From Lentzea kentuckyensis (GTDB taxonomy: Bacteria; Actinomycetota; Actinomycetes; Mycobacteriales; Pseudonocardiaceae), in NCBI RefSeq assembly GCF_002150765.1, contig NZ_MUYM01000063.1:63484-127483 (forward strand): 64,000 bases of DNA. Reading direction: 5' to 3'. The notes beneath the pieces were generated by a model. The model saw nothing but the letters and a program-made list of their open reading frames with translations, was not told the origin of the DNA and ran no database searches. The position numbers were made by a program, and so were the translations under genes. Positions within the stretch are counted from its first letter, which is position 1. Every line of letters begins with the position of its first letter. Below, piece by piece: positions 34,336 to 43,242 of this stretch.

Positions 34336-35183
34336 TGCGCGCCGACGTGGTCGAGGATCGCGTCCGCCAGCACGGCGTGCATCGCGGCCGGGAGGCAGTG
34401 CCCCATGCCGTCGAGCTCCAGCAACCGCGCGTCCGGCAGCAGACCGGCCAGGTGACGACCGAAACCGAGCGGGTAGAACGGATCCTCGCTGCCCTGGAGC
34501 ACGAGGGTCGGCGTCTCGGCCTTGCGCAGGTCGTCCGCGCCGCGCGGCAGTGGCGTGGCGCCGAGCCGCACGTGGCCGGTGGCCGGGAGGAACGTGCCCG
34601 CGTGCGCGATGACGCGTTCCTCCAGCCGCCGGTACTCCGCCGCGTCGAACGGCAGCTTGTCGCCGTGCAGCTCCCGCCAGAGCGCCACGCGGCGTTCCAC
34701 TTCGGACTCCACGTCGGCGCCCGGCTCGGCGAGCGCGATCATCCTGCTGATGCGCTCGCCGTTGTCCGGCTGCGTCTCGTCCGTCGTCCCCATGTCGAGG
34801 GCGCCGGTGAGCGCGAGCGTGAGGGAGCGAAGGCGTTCGGGGTGGTCCACGGCCAGCAGCTGGCCGATGAGACCGCCCATCGACAGCCCGACGACGTGGG
34901 CCTTGTCCACGCCGTGAACGTCCAGGACCGCGAGCGCGTCCCGCGTGAGATCAGCGAAGTCGTAGGTGGCGTCCGGCACCGTCGTCGACTTGCCGGTGTC
35001 GCGGTGGTCGTACCGGATCACCCGGTACCCGCCGCTGACCAGCAGTTCGACGAACTCGGCCGGCCACCCCATCGCGGACGCGTTGGCGCCCATGATCAGG
35101 AAGATCGGCACGGCCGCCGGATCGCCGAGGTCCTCGCTCCACAACCGGACCGGTCCCGCTTCGACGACACGCTCTGCCACCAC
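34332..35183 (-). CDS. Alpha/beta hydrolase (283 aa)
   Basis: Oxyanion region LIMGANAS, strand RVIRYDHRDTGKS (the common RDxGxS block), nucleophile elbow GLSMGG (near 98-103), acid in GSEDPFYP and His in GMGHCLP. It resembles esterases of the DhmA/aclacinomycin methylesterase type; substrate unknown. The GTG start is at 35183. Overlaps the oxidoreductase stop by 4 bases. Confidence 0.87.
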   Translation of the reverse strand: MVAERVVEAGPVRLWSEDLGDPAAVPIFLIMGANASAMGWPAEFVELLVSGGYRVIRYDHRDTGKSTTVPDATYDFADLTRDALAVLDVHGVDKAHVVGLSMGGLIGQLLAVDHPERLRSLTLALTGALDMGTTDETQPDNGERISRMIALAEPGADVESEVERRVALWRELHGDKLPFDAAEYRRLEERVIAHAGTFLPATGHVRLGATPLPRGADDLRKAETPTLVLQGSEDPFYPLGFGRHLAGLLPDARLLELDGMGHCLPAAMHAVLADAILDHVGAH

Positions 35184-35262
35184 GCCCCCTGAGCTTGATC
35201 AACTCCACCCCACGCTACCCGAGCGGGGAAATGTTTTTGACCGTGCTCGGCACGCGTCGTCT

Positions 35263-36105
35263 TCAGCCGAGCACTTCGCGGAGCTTCACGCCGAACTCCT
35301 CGGGCTTGCCCGCGTAGCCGAACTCGCCGCCCATGAACCCGCCGTGGTGGCTCGGGAACACGGCGGCCTCCTGGCCGAGCAGCTTCGCGGTGTGCACGGC
35401 GGTCCGCGCGGTGAACGCGTTGCCCGTCTCCTCGCCGACCGCGATCACGATCCGGGTCGGCGCGGCCGCGAGGGCGTCGACCTTCACCTGGTAGTCGGTG
35501 ATCGACAGGGAGTCGCGGGACAGCAACGGGTTGTCCCGGGTGCCGTCGTCCTCGGCGGGCATGCCGAACTGCGCCGGGTCGGCCGGCGGGAGGGCGAAGT
35601 ACTCGTCGGTGTACTCGCCCTGCCACGACGACATGACGATGAACTGCGCCATGCCCGCACCGTGCCCGTTGGCCAGGTACGCGTCGATGAACCCGTCGCG
35701 CGCGCGGCGGGCGGCATCTGCGTCGGGCAGCACGTCGATGATCGGCGGTTCGTGCGCGACGAGCGTGACCACGTCGTCCGGGTAGGTGGCCACGAGTTCC
35801 AAAGCGGTGACGGCGCCGCCGCTGGACGCGAACAGGTCGACCGGGCCGCCGACGGCCTCGATCACCGCGTGCACGTCCGCCGCCTGGATCTCGGGCCGGT
35901 TCTCCGTGCTGCCGTCCGAACGCGTGCTCCTGCCGAGCCCGCGCGGGTCGTAGGTGATCACTGTTCGATCGGGAAACTGTTCCTTCAGCGCCGCGAAGCC
36001 GCTGGCGTCCATCGGCTGGCCGATCATCATCAACGGACGGCCGCCCTCGCCGTGCACGTCGTAGGTGATGGCCGCTTTGTCGGTTTCGAGGACGTGAGTT
36101 GCCAC
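35263..36105 (-). CDS. Alpha/beta hydrolase (280 aa)
   Basis: The family strand TVITYDPRGLGRS and nucleophile elbow ASSGGAV (Ser near 94), a Glu in VAHEPPI after strand 6, and a late FPSHHGGFMGG with the probable catalytic His. Similar to small serine hydrolases common in actinobacteria; substrate unknown. It is not close in sequence to the neighbouring hydrolase, so they are not recent duplicates. Confidence 0.85.
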   Translation of the reverse strand: MATHVLETDKAAITYDVHGEGGRPLMMIGQPMDASGFAALKEQFPDRTVITYDPRGLGRSTRSDGSTENRPEIQAADVHAVIEAVGGPVDLFASSGGAVTALELVATYPDDVVTLVAHEPPIIDVLPDADAARRARDGFIDAYLANGHGAGMAQFIVMSSWQGEYTDEYFALPPADPAQFGMPAEDDGTRDNPLLSRDSLSITDYQVKVDALAAAPTRIVIAVGEETGNAFTARTAVHTAKLLGQEAAVFPSHHGGFMGGEFGYAGKPEEFGVKLREVLG

Positions 36106-36213
36106 GGGTTCTCCCCAGTGTCGGTTGGCCTGAGCAGCCTAGTCACACACGTGAACCCCGATGGGCTAACAGGCCGATCGACCTGCATGTATTCGGCTGT
36201 TATCAAAGATCGC

Positions 36214-36933
36214 ATGACACGAACAGCAGTGGTGACCGGCGGCGGCACGGGCATCGGCAAGGCGGTCGCGGCCCGGCTCGTGGAGCAGGGTCTGGACGTG
36301 GTGATCACGGGCCGGCGGGAGGACGTCCTGAAGGCGGCGGCCGAGGAGGTCGGCGCACGGGCGGTCGTCTTCGACGCCTCCGACCCGGACGCGGTGGAGG
36401 CGGCCCTGCCGGACCTGCCGTCCTCGGTGGACGTGCTCGTCAACAACGCCGGCGGCAACATGACCCGGCGCCTGCCCGCGCCCGAGAACCTGACCGACGT
36501 GCGGAACCTGTGGCTCGCGAACTACGAGTCCAACGTGATCAGCGCCGTGTTGGTGACGACCGCGCTGGAGCCTCGTCTGGCCGACAACGCCAGGGTGGTG
36601 ACGATCGGGTCGATCGCGGGACGGCGGGGTTCGGGTGCCTACGGCGCGGCCAAGGCGGCCGTCGAGGCGTGGACCGCCGACCTCGCGTTCGCGGTGGGAG
36701 GGCGCGGGATCACGATCAACGTGGTGTCGCCCGGCGTCACCGAGGACACCGAGTTCTTCGGCGGGACGTTGAGCGAGGAAAGGCGGAAGAAGCTCGTCGG
36801 CAACCCGGCGAACGGCCGTGCGGGCACCCCGGCGGACGTCGCCGCGGCGATCACCTTCCTGACCTCGCCGGAGGCCGGGCACATCACCGCGCAGGTCATC
36901 GGGGTGAACGGCGGAGCCGGGCTCGGACGCTGA
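36214..36933 (+). CDS. SDR family oxidoreductase (239 aa)
   Basis: Classical SDR: TGGGTGIGKA (8-17), NNAGGN near 82-87, the catalytic Ser in GSIAGRRGS, and YGAAK with Tyr/Lys near 152-156. PGVTEDTEFF and the C-terminal GGAG are typical. Reductase/dehydrogenase of an unknown alcohol or ketone. The ATG at 36214 has no clear ribosome binding site; an in-frame ATG at 36187 is possible. Its last 38 bases overlap the convergent DedA gene. Confidence 0.87.
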   Translation: MTRTAVVTGGGTGIGKAVAARLVEQGLDVVITGRREDVLKAAAEEVGARAVVFDASDPDAVEAALPDLPSSVDVLVNNAGGNMTRRLPAPENLTDVRNLWLANYESNVISAVLVTTALEPRLADNARVVTIGSIAGRRGSGAYGAAKAAVEAWTADLAFAVGGRGITINVVSPGVTEDTEFFGGTLSEERRKKLVGNPANGRAGTPADVAAAITFLTSPEAGHITAQVIGVNGGAGLGR

Positions 36934-37522
36934 ACCCGATCACCGCGAGCAGGACGACCAGCAGCGCGATCCAGGAGAACTCGGCGAGGTAGTGCTCGGC
37001 CGCCTCTCCTACGAAGTACACCGCCGCTGTCGTGCCGCCGGCCCACGCGATGCCGCCAGCAGCGTTGGCCAGCAGGAACTTCCCGTAGTGCATGCCCATC
37101 GTGGCGGCCAGCGGACCGGAGAGGATCCGCAGCAACGCCACGAACCGGCCGAAGAAGACCGCCCAGGCGCCGTACCGTTCGAACAGCGCCTGGGCGCGGC
37201 CGACCTTGTCCTCGCTGAAGTGACTGGGGAACTTCTCGCCCGCCCACCCGAACACGCGCGGCCCGAACCGCTTGCCCAGCGCGTACCCGACGCTGTCGCC
37301 GATGATCGCGCCCGCCGAGGCGGAGACGCCGACGATCACCGGCGAGATGCCGTCGTGGTGCGAGGCCATGAGCGCGGCCGTGACGAGCACGATCTCGCCC
37401 GGCAGCGGGATCCCGACGCTCTCGATGCCGACCACCAGGCCCACCACGACGTAGACCAGCAGTGGCGGAACGGTGTGGAGCCACGCGGATAGCACGTCCG
37501 CGATCTTCCTCCAGCTGGGCAT
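36896..37522 (-). CDS. DedA/SNARE-associated family membrane protein (208 aa)
   Basis: Family motifs are clear: ESVGIPLPGEIVLV (34-47), a GDSVGYALGKRFG segment near 75-87 and FFGRFVALLRILSGPLAATMGM (split at RILSG) near 123-144. Five membrane helices. DedA proteins act in membrane lipid flipping, such as undecaprenyl phosphate, and in membrane potential maintenance. Confidence 0.9.
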   Translation of the reverse strand: MPSWRKIADVLSAWLHTVPPLLVYVVVGLVVGIESVGIPLPGEIVLVTAALMASHHDGISPVIVGVSASAGAIIGDSVGYALGKRFGPRVFGWAGEKFPSHFSEDKVGRAQALFERYGAWAVFFGRFVALLRILSGPLAATMGMHYGKFLLANAAGGIAWAGGTTAAVYFVGEAAEHYLAEFSWIALLVVLLAVIGFSVRARLRRSPR

Positions 37523-37583
37523 GATCTGCCACGAGACGCAGCGGTCTCGGTACCCTGCTGATCATCCGGACGAGGGGGCGGTT

Positions 37584-39680
37584 GTGGCGAGCCAGTTCGG
37601 CTTACTGCTGCGTCAATGGCGGCAGCGGGCGGGATTGAGCCAGGAAGCGCTCGCTCAGCGCGCTGCCGTGGGCATTCGCACGGTGCGTGGCCTGGAGACC
37701 GGCGAACGGACCGATCCGCGGATGGGGACCGTGCGGTCGCTGGCCGACGCGCTGGAGCTCACCGGGGCCGAGCGGGCCGAGTTGTTCGCCGCGGCCGGGC
37801 GGGACGAGCCTGTCGTGATCGAGCCTCCCGCGCGGTTCGACCCGCTGGCCGAGGCCGTGGAGACGCTGAAGGTCGCGGTCGAGGCGCGGTGGCGGCGCGA
37901 GGAGGAACAGGGCCAGATCCACGACCCGGTGCCGCTGCCGGTGCGGTGGGACGCGGCGCCCGAGACGTTGCGGGACAGCTGGCTCAACATCGGCGGGGAG
38001 GCCGCGCTCGACGGCCGGCTGGACCAGGTCGTCGAGGTGTACCGGAAGGTCGCGTCGCGGCGGCTCGTCGTGCTCGGCAGGGCCGGGTCCGGCAAGACGG
38101 TGCTGACCACGCGGTTCGTGCTCGACCTGCTGGGCGCCCGGGACGTGCGGGATCCGGTCCCGGTGATCTTCAGCCTCGGGTCGTGGCACCCGGAACAGGT
38201 GGGGTTGCGCGACTGGATGGCCGAGCAGCTCACCCGTGATCACCCGTTCCTCGGGGCGCCGGGACCGAGCGGCGGCACGCTGGCGGCGGCTCTGGTGGAT
38301 GCCCAAAGGGTGTTGCCGGTGCTGGACGGGTTCGACGAGATCGCGGCGGGGTTGCACCGGCGGGCTTTGAACGCGTTGAACACCACCACTCTGCCGTTGC
38401 TGCTCACTAGCCGTGTGGACGAATACCGCGACGCGGTCGAGGGCACCGACGTTCTGACGTCGGCCGCAGCAGTAGTGCTGGCTGACCTGACGTGCGACGA
38501 CCTCGTGGACTACCTGCCGCGCACCACGCGTAAGGACGTGTGGACGCCGGTGCTCGACGAGGTGCGCGGCGGCGGGACGCTCGCGAAGGTGCTGACGACG
38601 CCGTTGATGGTGGCGCTCGCACGGCGGATCTACAGCGACACACCGGACCACGATCCCGCCGAGCTGCTGCGGTTCCACGACGCCGAGGAGGTTGAACGGC
38701 ATCTGCTCGGCAGCTTCGTGCCCGCGGTCTACGGCGCCGAGGCCGGGCGGGTGCGGCCGTGGCTCGGTCATCTCGCCCGGCACCTGAACCGGCTCGGGAC
38801 GCACGACATCGCGTGGTGGCGGTTCGGCACCTCGTCGCGGGTGACCGGGGCGGCGGTCGGGACGTCGGTCGGGGTGGTGGACCTGGTGCTGGAGACCGTG
38901 CTGGTCGGCGAGCTGAGCGTGCGAGGACTGCTGTTCGCGGCGATGATCGGGCTGGCGACCGGCGTGGTCTTCGGGCTGGCGCACTGGTACGTCGTCCGGA
39001 CGGCGCCGCTCGAACCCGTGCGGACCCGGTTGCGGCTGCGCGGCCGCCTCGGGAGCCGGGTGTGGCTGCGGGGCCTGCTCGGGCTGGGGTTCGGCGGTGC
39101 GGTCGGCGCGGCGTACGGGGTGGTGCGGGCGGCGGCGTTCTGGCTGGTCACGCCGTTGTACTCGATGACTACCGGGGTGCTGGTCGACGTCGGCGTGTTC
39201 GCCCTGGTGTTCGGGCTGGGCGCCGGTGTGGTGTTCGGGTTGGTCGCCGCGCTGGAGACGCCCCTGGACGTGCGCTCGGCGGGCAGCGCCGACGACCTGA
39301 TCGAGGCCAACCGGCGCCACGTGGTCAGGCTGGTGGCGGCGATGGTCCCCGTGTTCGCGGTGTTCGTCGCGGGAGCCACGGGCGTCGTCGCGAGTGGGCT
39401 GACCGCGCTGCGGTTCGAGGTCGTGTGGTCGCCGACGACCGCCCTGGCGCTCGGTCTCGTCGGCGGCGTCGGCGGCGGACTGGCCTATGTGCTGAGCCTG
39501 ACCGCGTGGGGCCAGTGGGTGGTGTTCGCGCGCGTCTGGTTGCCGCTGACCGGACGGCTCCCGTGGCGGTTGCCGGCCTTCCTCGACGACGCGTACCGGC
39601 GCGGCGTGCTGCGGCGGGCGGGTGCGGTCTACCAGTTCCGGCACGCGCGCCTGCAGGATCATTTCGCGCGTTTGCGCTGA
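37584..39680 (+). CDS. HTH-NACHT-multi-TM protein (698 aa)
   Basis: Residues 5-62 are an XRE-type helix-turn-helix (LRQWRQRAGLSQEALAQRA). A NACHT NTPase follows: Walker A GRAGSGKT (165-172), Walker B LDGFDEI (247-253), then LLLTSRVDEY and winged-helix elements to about 415. The C-terminal third has six to eight membrane helices instead of LRR or TPR repeats. NACHT proteins are signal-transduction STAND NTPases, some antiviral. A DNA-binding head plus membrane tail is odd and leaves its role open. The start GTG at 37584 follows GAGGGGGCG. It lies just before the type VII substrate island. Confidence 0.85.
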   Translation: MASQFGLLLRQWRQRAGLSQEALAQRAAVGIRTVRGLETGERTDPRMGTVRSLADALELTGAERAELFAAAGRDEPVVIEPPARFDPLAEAVETLKVAVEARWRREEEQGQIHDPVPLPVRWDAAPETLRDSWLNIGGEAALDGRLDQVVEVYRKVASRRLVVLGRAGSGKTVLTTRFVLDLLGARDVRDPVPVIFSLGSWHPEQVGLRDWMAEQLTRDHPFLGAPGPSGGTLAAALVDAQRVLPVLDGFDEIAAGLHRRALNALNTTTLPLLLTSRVDEYRDAVEGTDVLTSAAAVVLADLTCDDLVDYLPRTTRKDVWTPVLDEVRGGGTLAKVLTTPLMVALARRIYSDTPDHDPAELLRFHDAEEVERHLLGSFVPAVYGAEAGRVRPWLGHLARHLNRLGTHDIAWWRFGTSSRVTGAAVGTSVGVVDLVLETVLVGELSVRGLLFAAMIGLATGVVFGLAHWYVVRTAPLEPVRTRLRLRGRLGSRVWLRGLLGLGFGGAVGAAYGVVRAAAFWLVTPLYSMTTGVLVDVGVFALVFGLGAGVVFGLVAALETPLDVRSAGSADDLIEANRRHVVRLVAAMVPVFAVFVAGATGVVASGLTALRFEVVWSPTTALALGLVGGVGGGLAYVLSLTAWGQWVVFARVWLPLTGRLPWRLPAFLDDAYRRGVLRRAGAVYQFRHARLQDHFARLR

Positions 39681-39687
39681 TGGGAGG

Positions 39688-39709
39688 GACCGGCCACAAG
39701 TGGCCGGTC
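39688..39709 (+). terminator. Terminator after the NACHT gene
   Basis: Perfect 10-bp stem GACCGGCCAC / GTGGCCGGTC (39688-39697, 39700-39709), 8 bases after the NACHT stop. It separates this gene from the secretion-substrate island. Confidence 0.7.
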
Positions 39710-39780
39710 GTCTGGCCTGTTCCTTCGTCCGGCCCGGCTGTGATCGTTTGCCTCGCCGGACTAGGGGAGGGAACGCCAGC

Positions 39781-40878
39781 GTGTCAGGCGAGATCAACTG
39801 GGAGGCGTACAGCCACGAGCAGCTGCACCAGATGCTGTGGCAGGACGCCGATGTGGGGGACGTCAGCACGGTCGCCGACGAGTGGACGCGCCACCGCGAG
39901 GCACTGGATACACATGCCGCGGTGCTGCGCGAACAACGGACCGCGATGCTCGACGGGTGGCACGGTGCCGCGGCGGAGGAGGCGGCGGCCCGACTCACGG
40001 CGCTGGCCGAGCGGATCGAGAAGATCAGCGAGCTGGCGGCGGCGGGACAGCGGGCCGCGCAGGACTCCGCCGACGCGTTGGCCGCCGCGCGGGCCGCGAT
40101 GCCGCCGCCACCGAACGCGACGACGATGCCGGCGTTCGCCGGGCTGCCGACGGGGCCGTCGCCGGTAGGGGCACCGGCGTCGTTCGAGACGCTGACTGCA
40201 CCGGCCTCGTTCGGGGCACCGACCGCGCCGGCGTCGTTCGCGCTGCCGAGCGCACCGTCACCGTTCGCGCTGACCAGCGCGCCGTTCGCGCTGCCGAGCG
40301 CACCCGCCCCGATGGCCTTGCCCAGCGCTCCGACCATGCCGGCGGGCACGTCGGGCTTCTACTTCTACTTCGGCGCCGCGTCGGCCGACCAGCAGAAGGC
40401 CCAGGCCGTCCGCACGATGCAGACCTACGAGTCCAGCCTCAACGGCAGCGGCCGCCTGATCGACGACGCCCGCGGCAACATCCCGCAGGCCGCCCCGACG
40501 CCCCGCGCCGCCGCCGTCACACCCGTGAACACGCCCAGCTCAGGTGGCGTGCCGTGGCAACGGCTCGTAGGAGGCGGTGGGGCCGCAACGACGCGAGGCC
40601 CCGTCATCGGCGCCGTGAACCCGGTGAGCCAGCAGCCCCAACTCAGCCCAGGCATGCGCTCGGGCGTGATGTTCGGTCAGGCCGTAGGCCCAACGATCAC
40701 CGGCACGCCTGTAGCGGACGCACGGGCTGCGGCCCAAAACGGTGCGATGGCCTCGCCGCCGGGTGGCGCGCGCAAGGACGACGACCAGGAACACGAGAAC
40801 CAGATGCCGACGCTCGACCACGGGCTGTTCGTGGTGAACGAGCGGGTGTCGCCGGCTGTGATCGGGGAGGAGCAGTGA
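39781..40878 (+). CDS. PPE/WXG-like type VII secretion substrate with 9-residue repeats (365 aa)
   Basis: Residues 1-110 form helices with a WxG-type turn in MLDGWHGAAAEEAAARL (about 57-73), as in the helical hairpin of WXG100/PPE proteins. A Pro/Ala region follows, with six tandem 9-residue units of the type APASFALPS (131-182). The C-terminal half is flexible and ends acidic (GEEQ). Presumably exported and EspG-dependent, as the espG homologue is two genes downstream. The GTG start has GGGGAGGGAA upstream. Overlaps the next gene by GTGA. Confidence 0.75.
   Translation: MSGEINWEAYSHEQLHQMLWQDADVGDVSTVADEWTRHREALDTHAAVLREQRTAMLDGWHGAAAEEAAARLTALAERIEKISELAAAGQRAAQDSADALAAARAAMPPPPNATTMPAFAGLPTGPSPVGAPASFETLTAPASFGAPTAPASFALPSAPSPFALTSAPFALPSAPAPMALPSAPTMPAGTSGFYFYFGAASADQQKAQAVRTMQTYESSLNGSGRLIDDARGNIPQAAPTPRAAAVTPVNTPSSGGVPWQRLVGGGGAATTRGPVIGAVNPVSQQPQLSPGMRSGVMFGQAVGPTITGTPVADARAAAQNGAMASPPGGARKDDDQEHENQMPTLDHGLFVVNERVSPAVIGEEQ
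40171..40326 (+). repeat. 27-base tandem repeat in the PPE-like gene
   Basis: Units start at 40171, 40198, 40225, 40252, 40279 (21 bases, one deletion) and 40300. Each begins GCACCG or GCGCCG and codes for AP-x-x-F-x-x-x-S/T. The units are diverged, so this is an old expansion, probably an extended linker. Confidence 0.8.
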
Positions 40879-41177
40879 CCAGCTTCGAGGTCGCGCCGGA
40901 GGCGTTGCGGGACCGGGTCAGGACGCTGACCCGGCTGGCCGAGCTGACCGGTCGTCTGGTCGCCACCGCGAGCAGGCTGGCCGAGCGGCAGCCGTTGCTC
41001 GGGACCGCCCCGCCCGCCCAGGACCTGTCGCAGCGGCTCAAGGCCGCCGGGTCGGGGCTCGCGGGTGAGGTGAGCGCCGCCGAACGGGAGGTGCGGGAGT
41101 TCCAGGAGATGCTCGCGCAGATCAGGACCAACTACACCGAGACAGACGCCGAGCAGGCGCGCAAGGCGGGGCGATGA
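40875..41177 (+). CDS. Small helical protein of the type VII substrate island (100 aa)
   Basis: All-helical, about 100 residues, the size of WXG100/EspC-type proteins. It lacks a clear WxG but has the N-terminal pattern FEVAPEALRDRVRTL seen in PF10824-like type VII secretion targets. It overlaps both neighbours by 4 bases. Probably secreted as a partner of another island protein (inference). Confidence 0.65.
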   Translation: MTSFEVAPEALRDRVRTLTRLAELTGRLVATASRLAERQPLLGTAPPAQDLSQRLKAAGSGLAGEVSAAEREVREFQEMLAQIRTNYTETDAEQARKAGR

Positions 41178-41791
41178 TCGCCTTCGACCTGGTGGAGATG
41201 GACCTGCTCGCGACGCACGCCGGGGTGCGCTGGCCGTTCCCGCTGCGGGTGCCGTCGTTCGGCAGGGTCGCGGACGAACGCGCGACCCTGCTTGCCGAGG
41301 CGGGCCAAGGGCTGCAGGCGCGGGGACTGGCCGAAGCGCACGGGCCGACGGGCATGGCCGCCGCGCTCGTCACGGCGCTGTGCGAGCACACGGCCGTGGT
41401 CGACCTCGTGGTGCCGGGGACGGGTGCCGTCGCGATGGTTTACGGCGACGACGCGGTGGTGTGCACGCAGTCGGAGAGCACGGTCCGCGTGACGCACGTC
41501 GAGGCGGAGACGCTGGGCGACGAGCTCGTGGCGTTGGTTCCCGAACTGCGGCCCGCGCAGCTCATGCCGATCACCCTGCCGCCCGGCGGGAAGGTGGACC
41601 TCGAGGTCACCGGGCAGGGGCAGGCCGGCGTGATCCGCGGCGGGCAGCGGCGGGAAGTGTCCTGGTTGGACAGTGTGGACGGCCGGGTCAGGGTCGATGT
41701 GGGCGTGGACGGCTGGGTCAGCGTGAATCCCATGCGGCACAACGACCTCATCCGTGCGATTGGTGAGCTCGCCGCGGTCGCGCGAGCCTAG
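41174..41791 (+). CDS. ESX secretion-associated protein EspG-like (205 aa)
   Basis: An EspG-type cytosolic chaperone that binds PE/PPE proteins for ESX secretion. PFPLRVPSFGRVADERA (21-37) is the characteristic N-terminal block, followed by LLAEAGQGLQARGLAE and an alternating beta-sheet second half. It is somewhat shorter than mycobacterial EspG (about 280). Its presence supports the neighbouring proteins as type VII substrates. Confidence 0.8.
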   Translation: MIAFDLVEMDLLATHAGVRWPFPLRVPSFGRVADERATLLAEAGQGLQARGLAEAHGPTGMAAALVTALCEHTAVVDLVVPGTGAVAMVYGDDAVVCTQSESTVRVTHVEAETLGDELVALVPELRPAQLMPITLPPGGKVDLEVTGQGQAGVIRGGQRREVSWLDSVDGRVRVDVGVDGWVSVNPMRHNDLIRAIGELAAVARA

Positions 41792-41804
41792 AAGAGGGGG
41801 AGAA

Positions 41805-42149
41805 GTGGATCCAGCACAGTGGCTGGCGGACTACCAGGAACGTCTGGAACGGGTGGCGTACAGCGCGCGGAGCGCCAGTGCGAGCCTGGCCGAGGTCGGG
41901 GCGAGCGCTACCTCGCCGCGCGGAGAGGTCACCGTGACGGTGAACGCGGGCGGGGTGCTCGGCGACGTCGCGCTGACGCCCGCGGCGCGCAAGCTCGACG
42001 TCGACACGCTCGCGATGCTGATCGTCAGCACCGCACGGGAGGCGCAACGGCTGGCGAGCGCCCGGATGGCCGAGGTGATGGCCAGCTACCTCGGCGAGAG
42101 CGACGCGCTGCACCAGATCACGTCGCACCTGCCGGAGGCCGTGCGATGA
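41805..42149 (+). CDS. YbaB/EbfC family DNA-binding protein (114 aa)
   Basis: The N-terminal helix is WLADYQERLERVAYSARS, then the beta hairpin GEVTVTVNAGGVLGDVALTPAAR and a C-terminal helix with AREAQRLASARM: the EbfC fold. EbfC proteins coat DNA as dimers. Copies inside actinobacterial type VII islands are common but their role is unclear. The GTG at 41805 follows GGGGGAGAA. ATGA overlap with the next gene. Confidence 0.82.
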   Translation: MDPAQWLADYQERLERVAYSARSASASLAEVGASATSPRGEVTVTVNAGGVLGDVALTPAARKLDVDTLAMLIVSTAREAQRLASARMAEVMASYLGESDALHQITSHLPEAVR

Positions 42150-42445
42150 GCTTCACCGTCGACCACGAACAGCTGCGCGGTCACGCCGCGACGCTCGCCG
42201 GGTACGCCGACCGGCTGTCCGCCACGGGAACGGCGCTGCCCGACCAGGTCGGCCAGCAGACGCTCGGCTCGTTCGCCCAGTTCCTCACCTCCGGCCTCAG
42301 CGGCGCGATGGGGGAGACGCTCGGAGCGTTCGCCCACGTCGCGTCCACAATGGACAAAGTGAGCGAGGGCATGCGGAAGACCGCAGACACCTACCAGCGC
42401 ACCGACGACGACAGCGCCGCCAACCTCACCGGGATCGCCCGATGA
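42146..42445 (+). CDS. EspC-like type VII secretion target (99 aa)
   Basis: A helical protein of WXG100 size with the PF10824-type N-terminus FTVDHEQLRGHAATLAGYAD and a C-terminal helix ending in YQRTDDDSAANL, resembling the YxxxD/E-type secretion tail. Overlaps both neighbours by 4 bases. Confidence 0.75.
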   Translation: MSFTVDHEQLRGHAATLAGYADRLSATGTALPDQVGQQTLGSFAQFLTSGLSGAMGETLGAFAHVASTMDKVSEGMRKTADTYQRTDDDSAANLTGIAR

Positions 42446-43242
42446 CCACCACCACGACGGAAGCGGGCACGATCGCCGCGCTGCTCAACGAACTCCGCAC
42501 CACCACCAACGCCATCGCGGGCGACGAATGGCTGTCGTCCGGCCTCGCCACCACGCCGAAGGCCGACCTCGGCGAACTCGGCTCGAACGGCAAACCGTTG
42601 CAGGCCCTGGACAGCGCGGGCGTCGGGTTCCTCACCCCGATGGTCTCGTTCCTGGAAGAGCCGCTGAACCAGCTGAAGGGCGACCCGGACGGCGTCGAGC
42701 GGGGCGCGGGCGAGTTCGAGAAGGCAGGCAAGTCCGCCACGTCACTCGCCCAGGACTACCAGAGCAAGGCCGGCGGCGAGACCAGCGGCTGGAGCGGCCA
42801 GAGCGCCACCGACTACGCCAAGACCGGCAAGGAACTCGTCGACGGCGTGCTGTCCGTCGCCGAGACCGCGCTGACCAACGCCAGCGCGCTGATCAAGGCG
42901 GGACAGGTGGTCGCGCAGGTCGTCGCCGAGGTCACCCGGCTGATCACCGAGGCGATCGGCAAGATCGTGCCGATCATGACCGAGGCCATCGCGGCGGCAC
43001 CGGCGACGTTCGGGCAGAGCATCGCCGTCGCGATCCCGCAGTGCGTGCAGATCGCCGTCGACTGCGGGGTGCAGATCGCGGCGAAGCTCGGCGAACTGCT
43101 GGCCAGCGGCGAGAACCTGATCAAACTGGTCGAGGGCGCGCAGGCGGTGCTGAAGATCGTGAAGCAGGCGCTGTCGGTCATCGGCGACCAGGCCCAAAGC
43201 GGTTCGGCGAAGCTCCCGACGGCCAAGGAGGCCACCGCGTGA
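42442..43242 (+). CDS. WXG-like helical secretion substrate (266 aa)
   Basis: Residues 75-125 hold a helix-turn-helix with GWSGQSATDYAKTGKEL (WxG turn near 117-119). The rest is a long helical, Ala/Val/Ile-rich region with hydrophobic stretches (VVAQVVAEVTRLITEAI), suggesting a membrane-active or oligomeric protein such as EspA or LXG-type carriers. No toxin domain is recognisable. Ends overlapping the serine hydrolase start. Confidence 0.68.
   Translation: MTTTTTEAGTIAALLNELRTTTNAIAGDEWLSSGLATTPKADLGELGSNGKPLQALDSAGVGFLTPMVSFLEEPLNQLKGDPDGVERGAGEFEKAGKSATSLAQDYQSKAGGETSGWSGQSATDYAKTGKELVDGVLSVAETALTNASALIKAGQVVAQVVAEVTRLITEAIGKIVPIMTEAIAAAPATFGQSIAVAIPQCVQIAVDCGVQIAAKLGELLASGENLIKLVEGAQAVLKIVKQALSVIGDQAQSGSAKLPTAKEATA

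Noticed and set aside
34966-36213. Plus-strand extension of the SDR gene over the two hydrolase genes
   Set aside because: It is the antisense of two well-supported alpha/beta hydrolases, and the SDR N-terminus is complete at 36214.
37602-40349. A 915-codon minus-strand open frame across the NACHT and PPE-like genes
   Set aside because: It spans the terminator and two real genes, and its protein is repetitive His/Arg/Pro/Gln with no domain.
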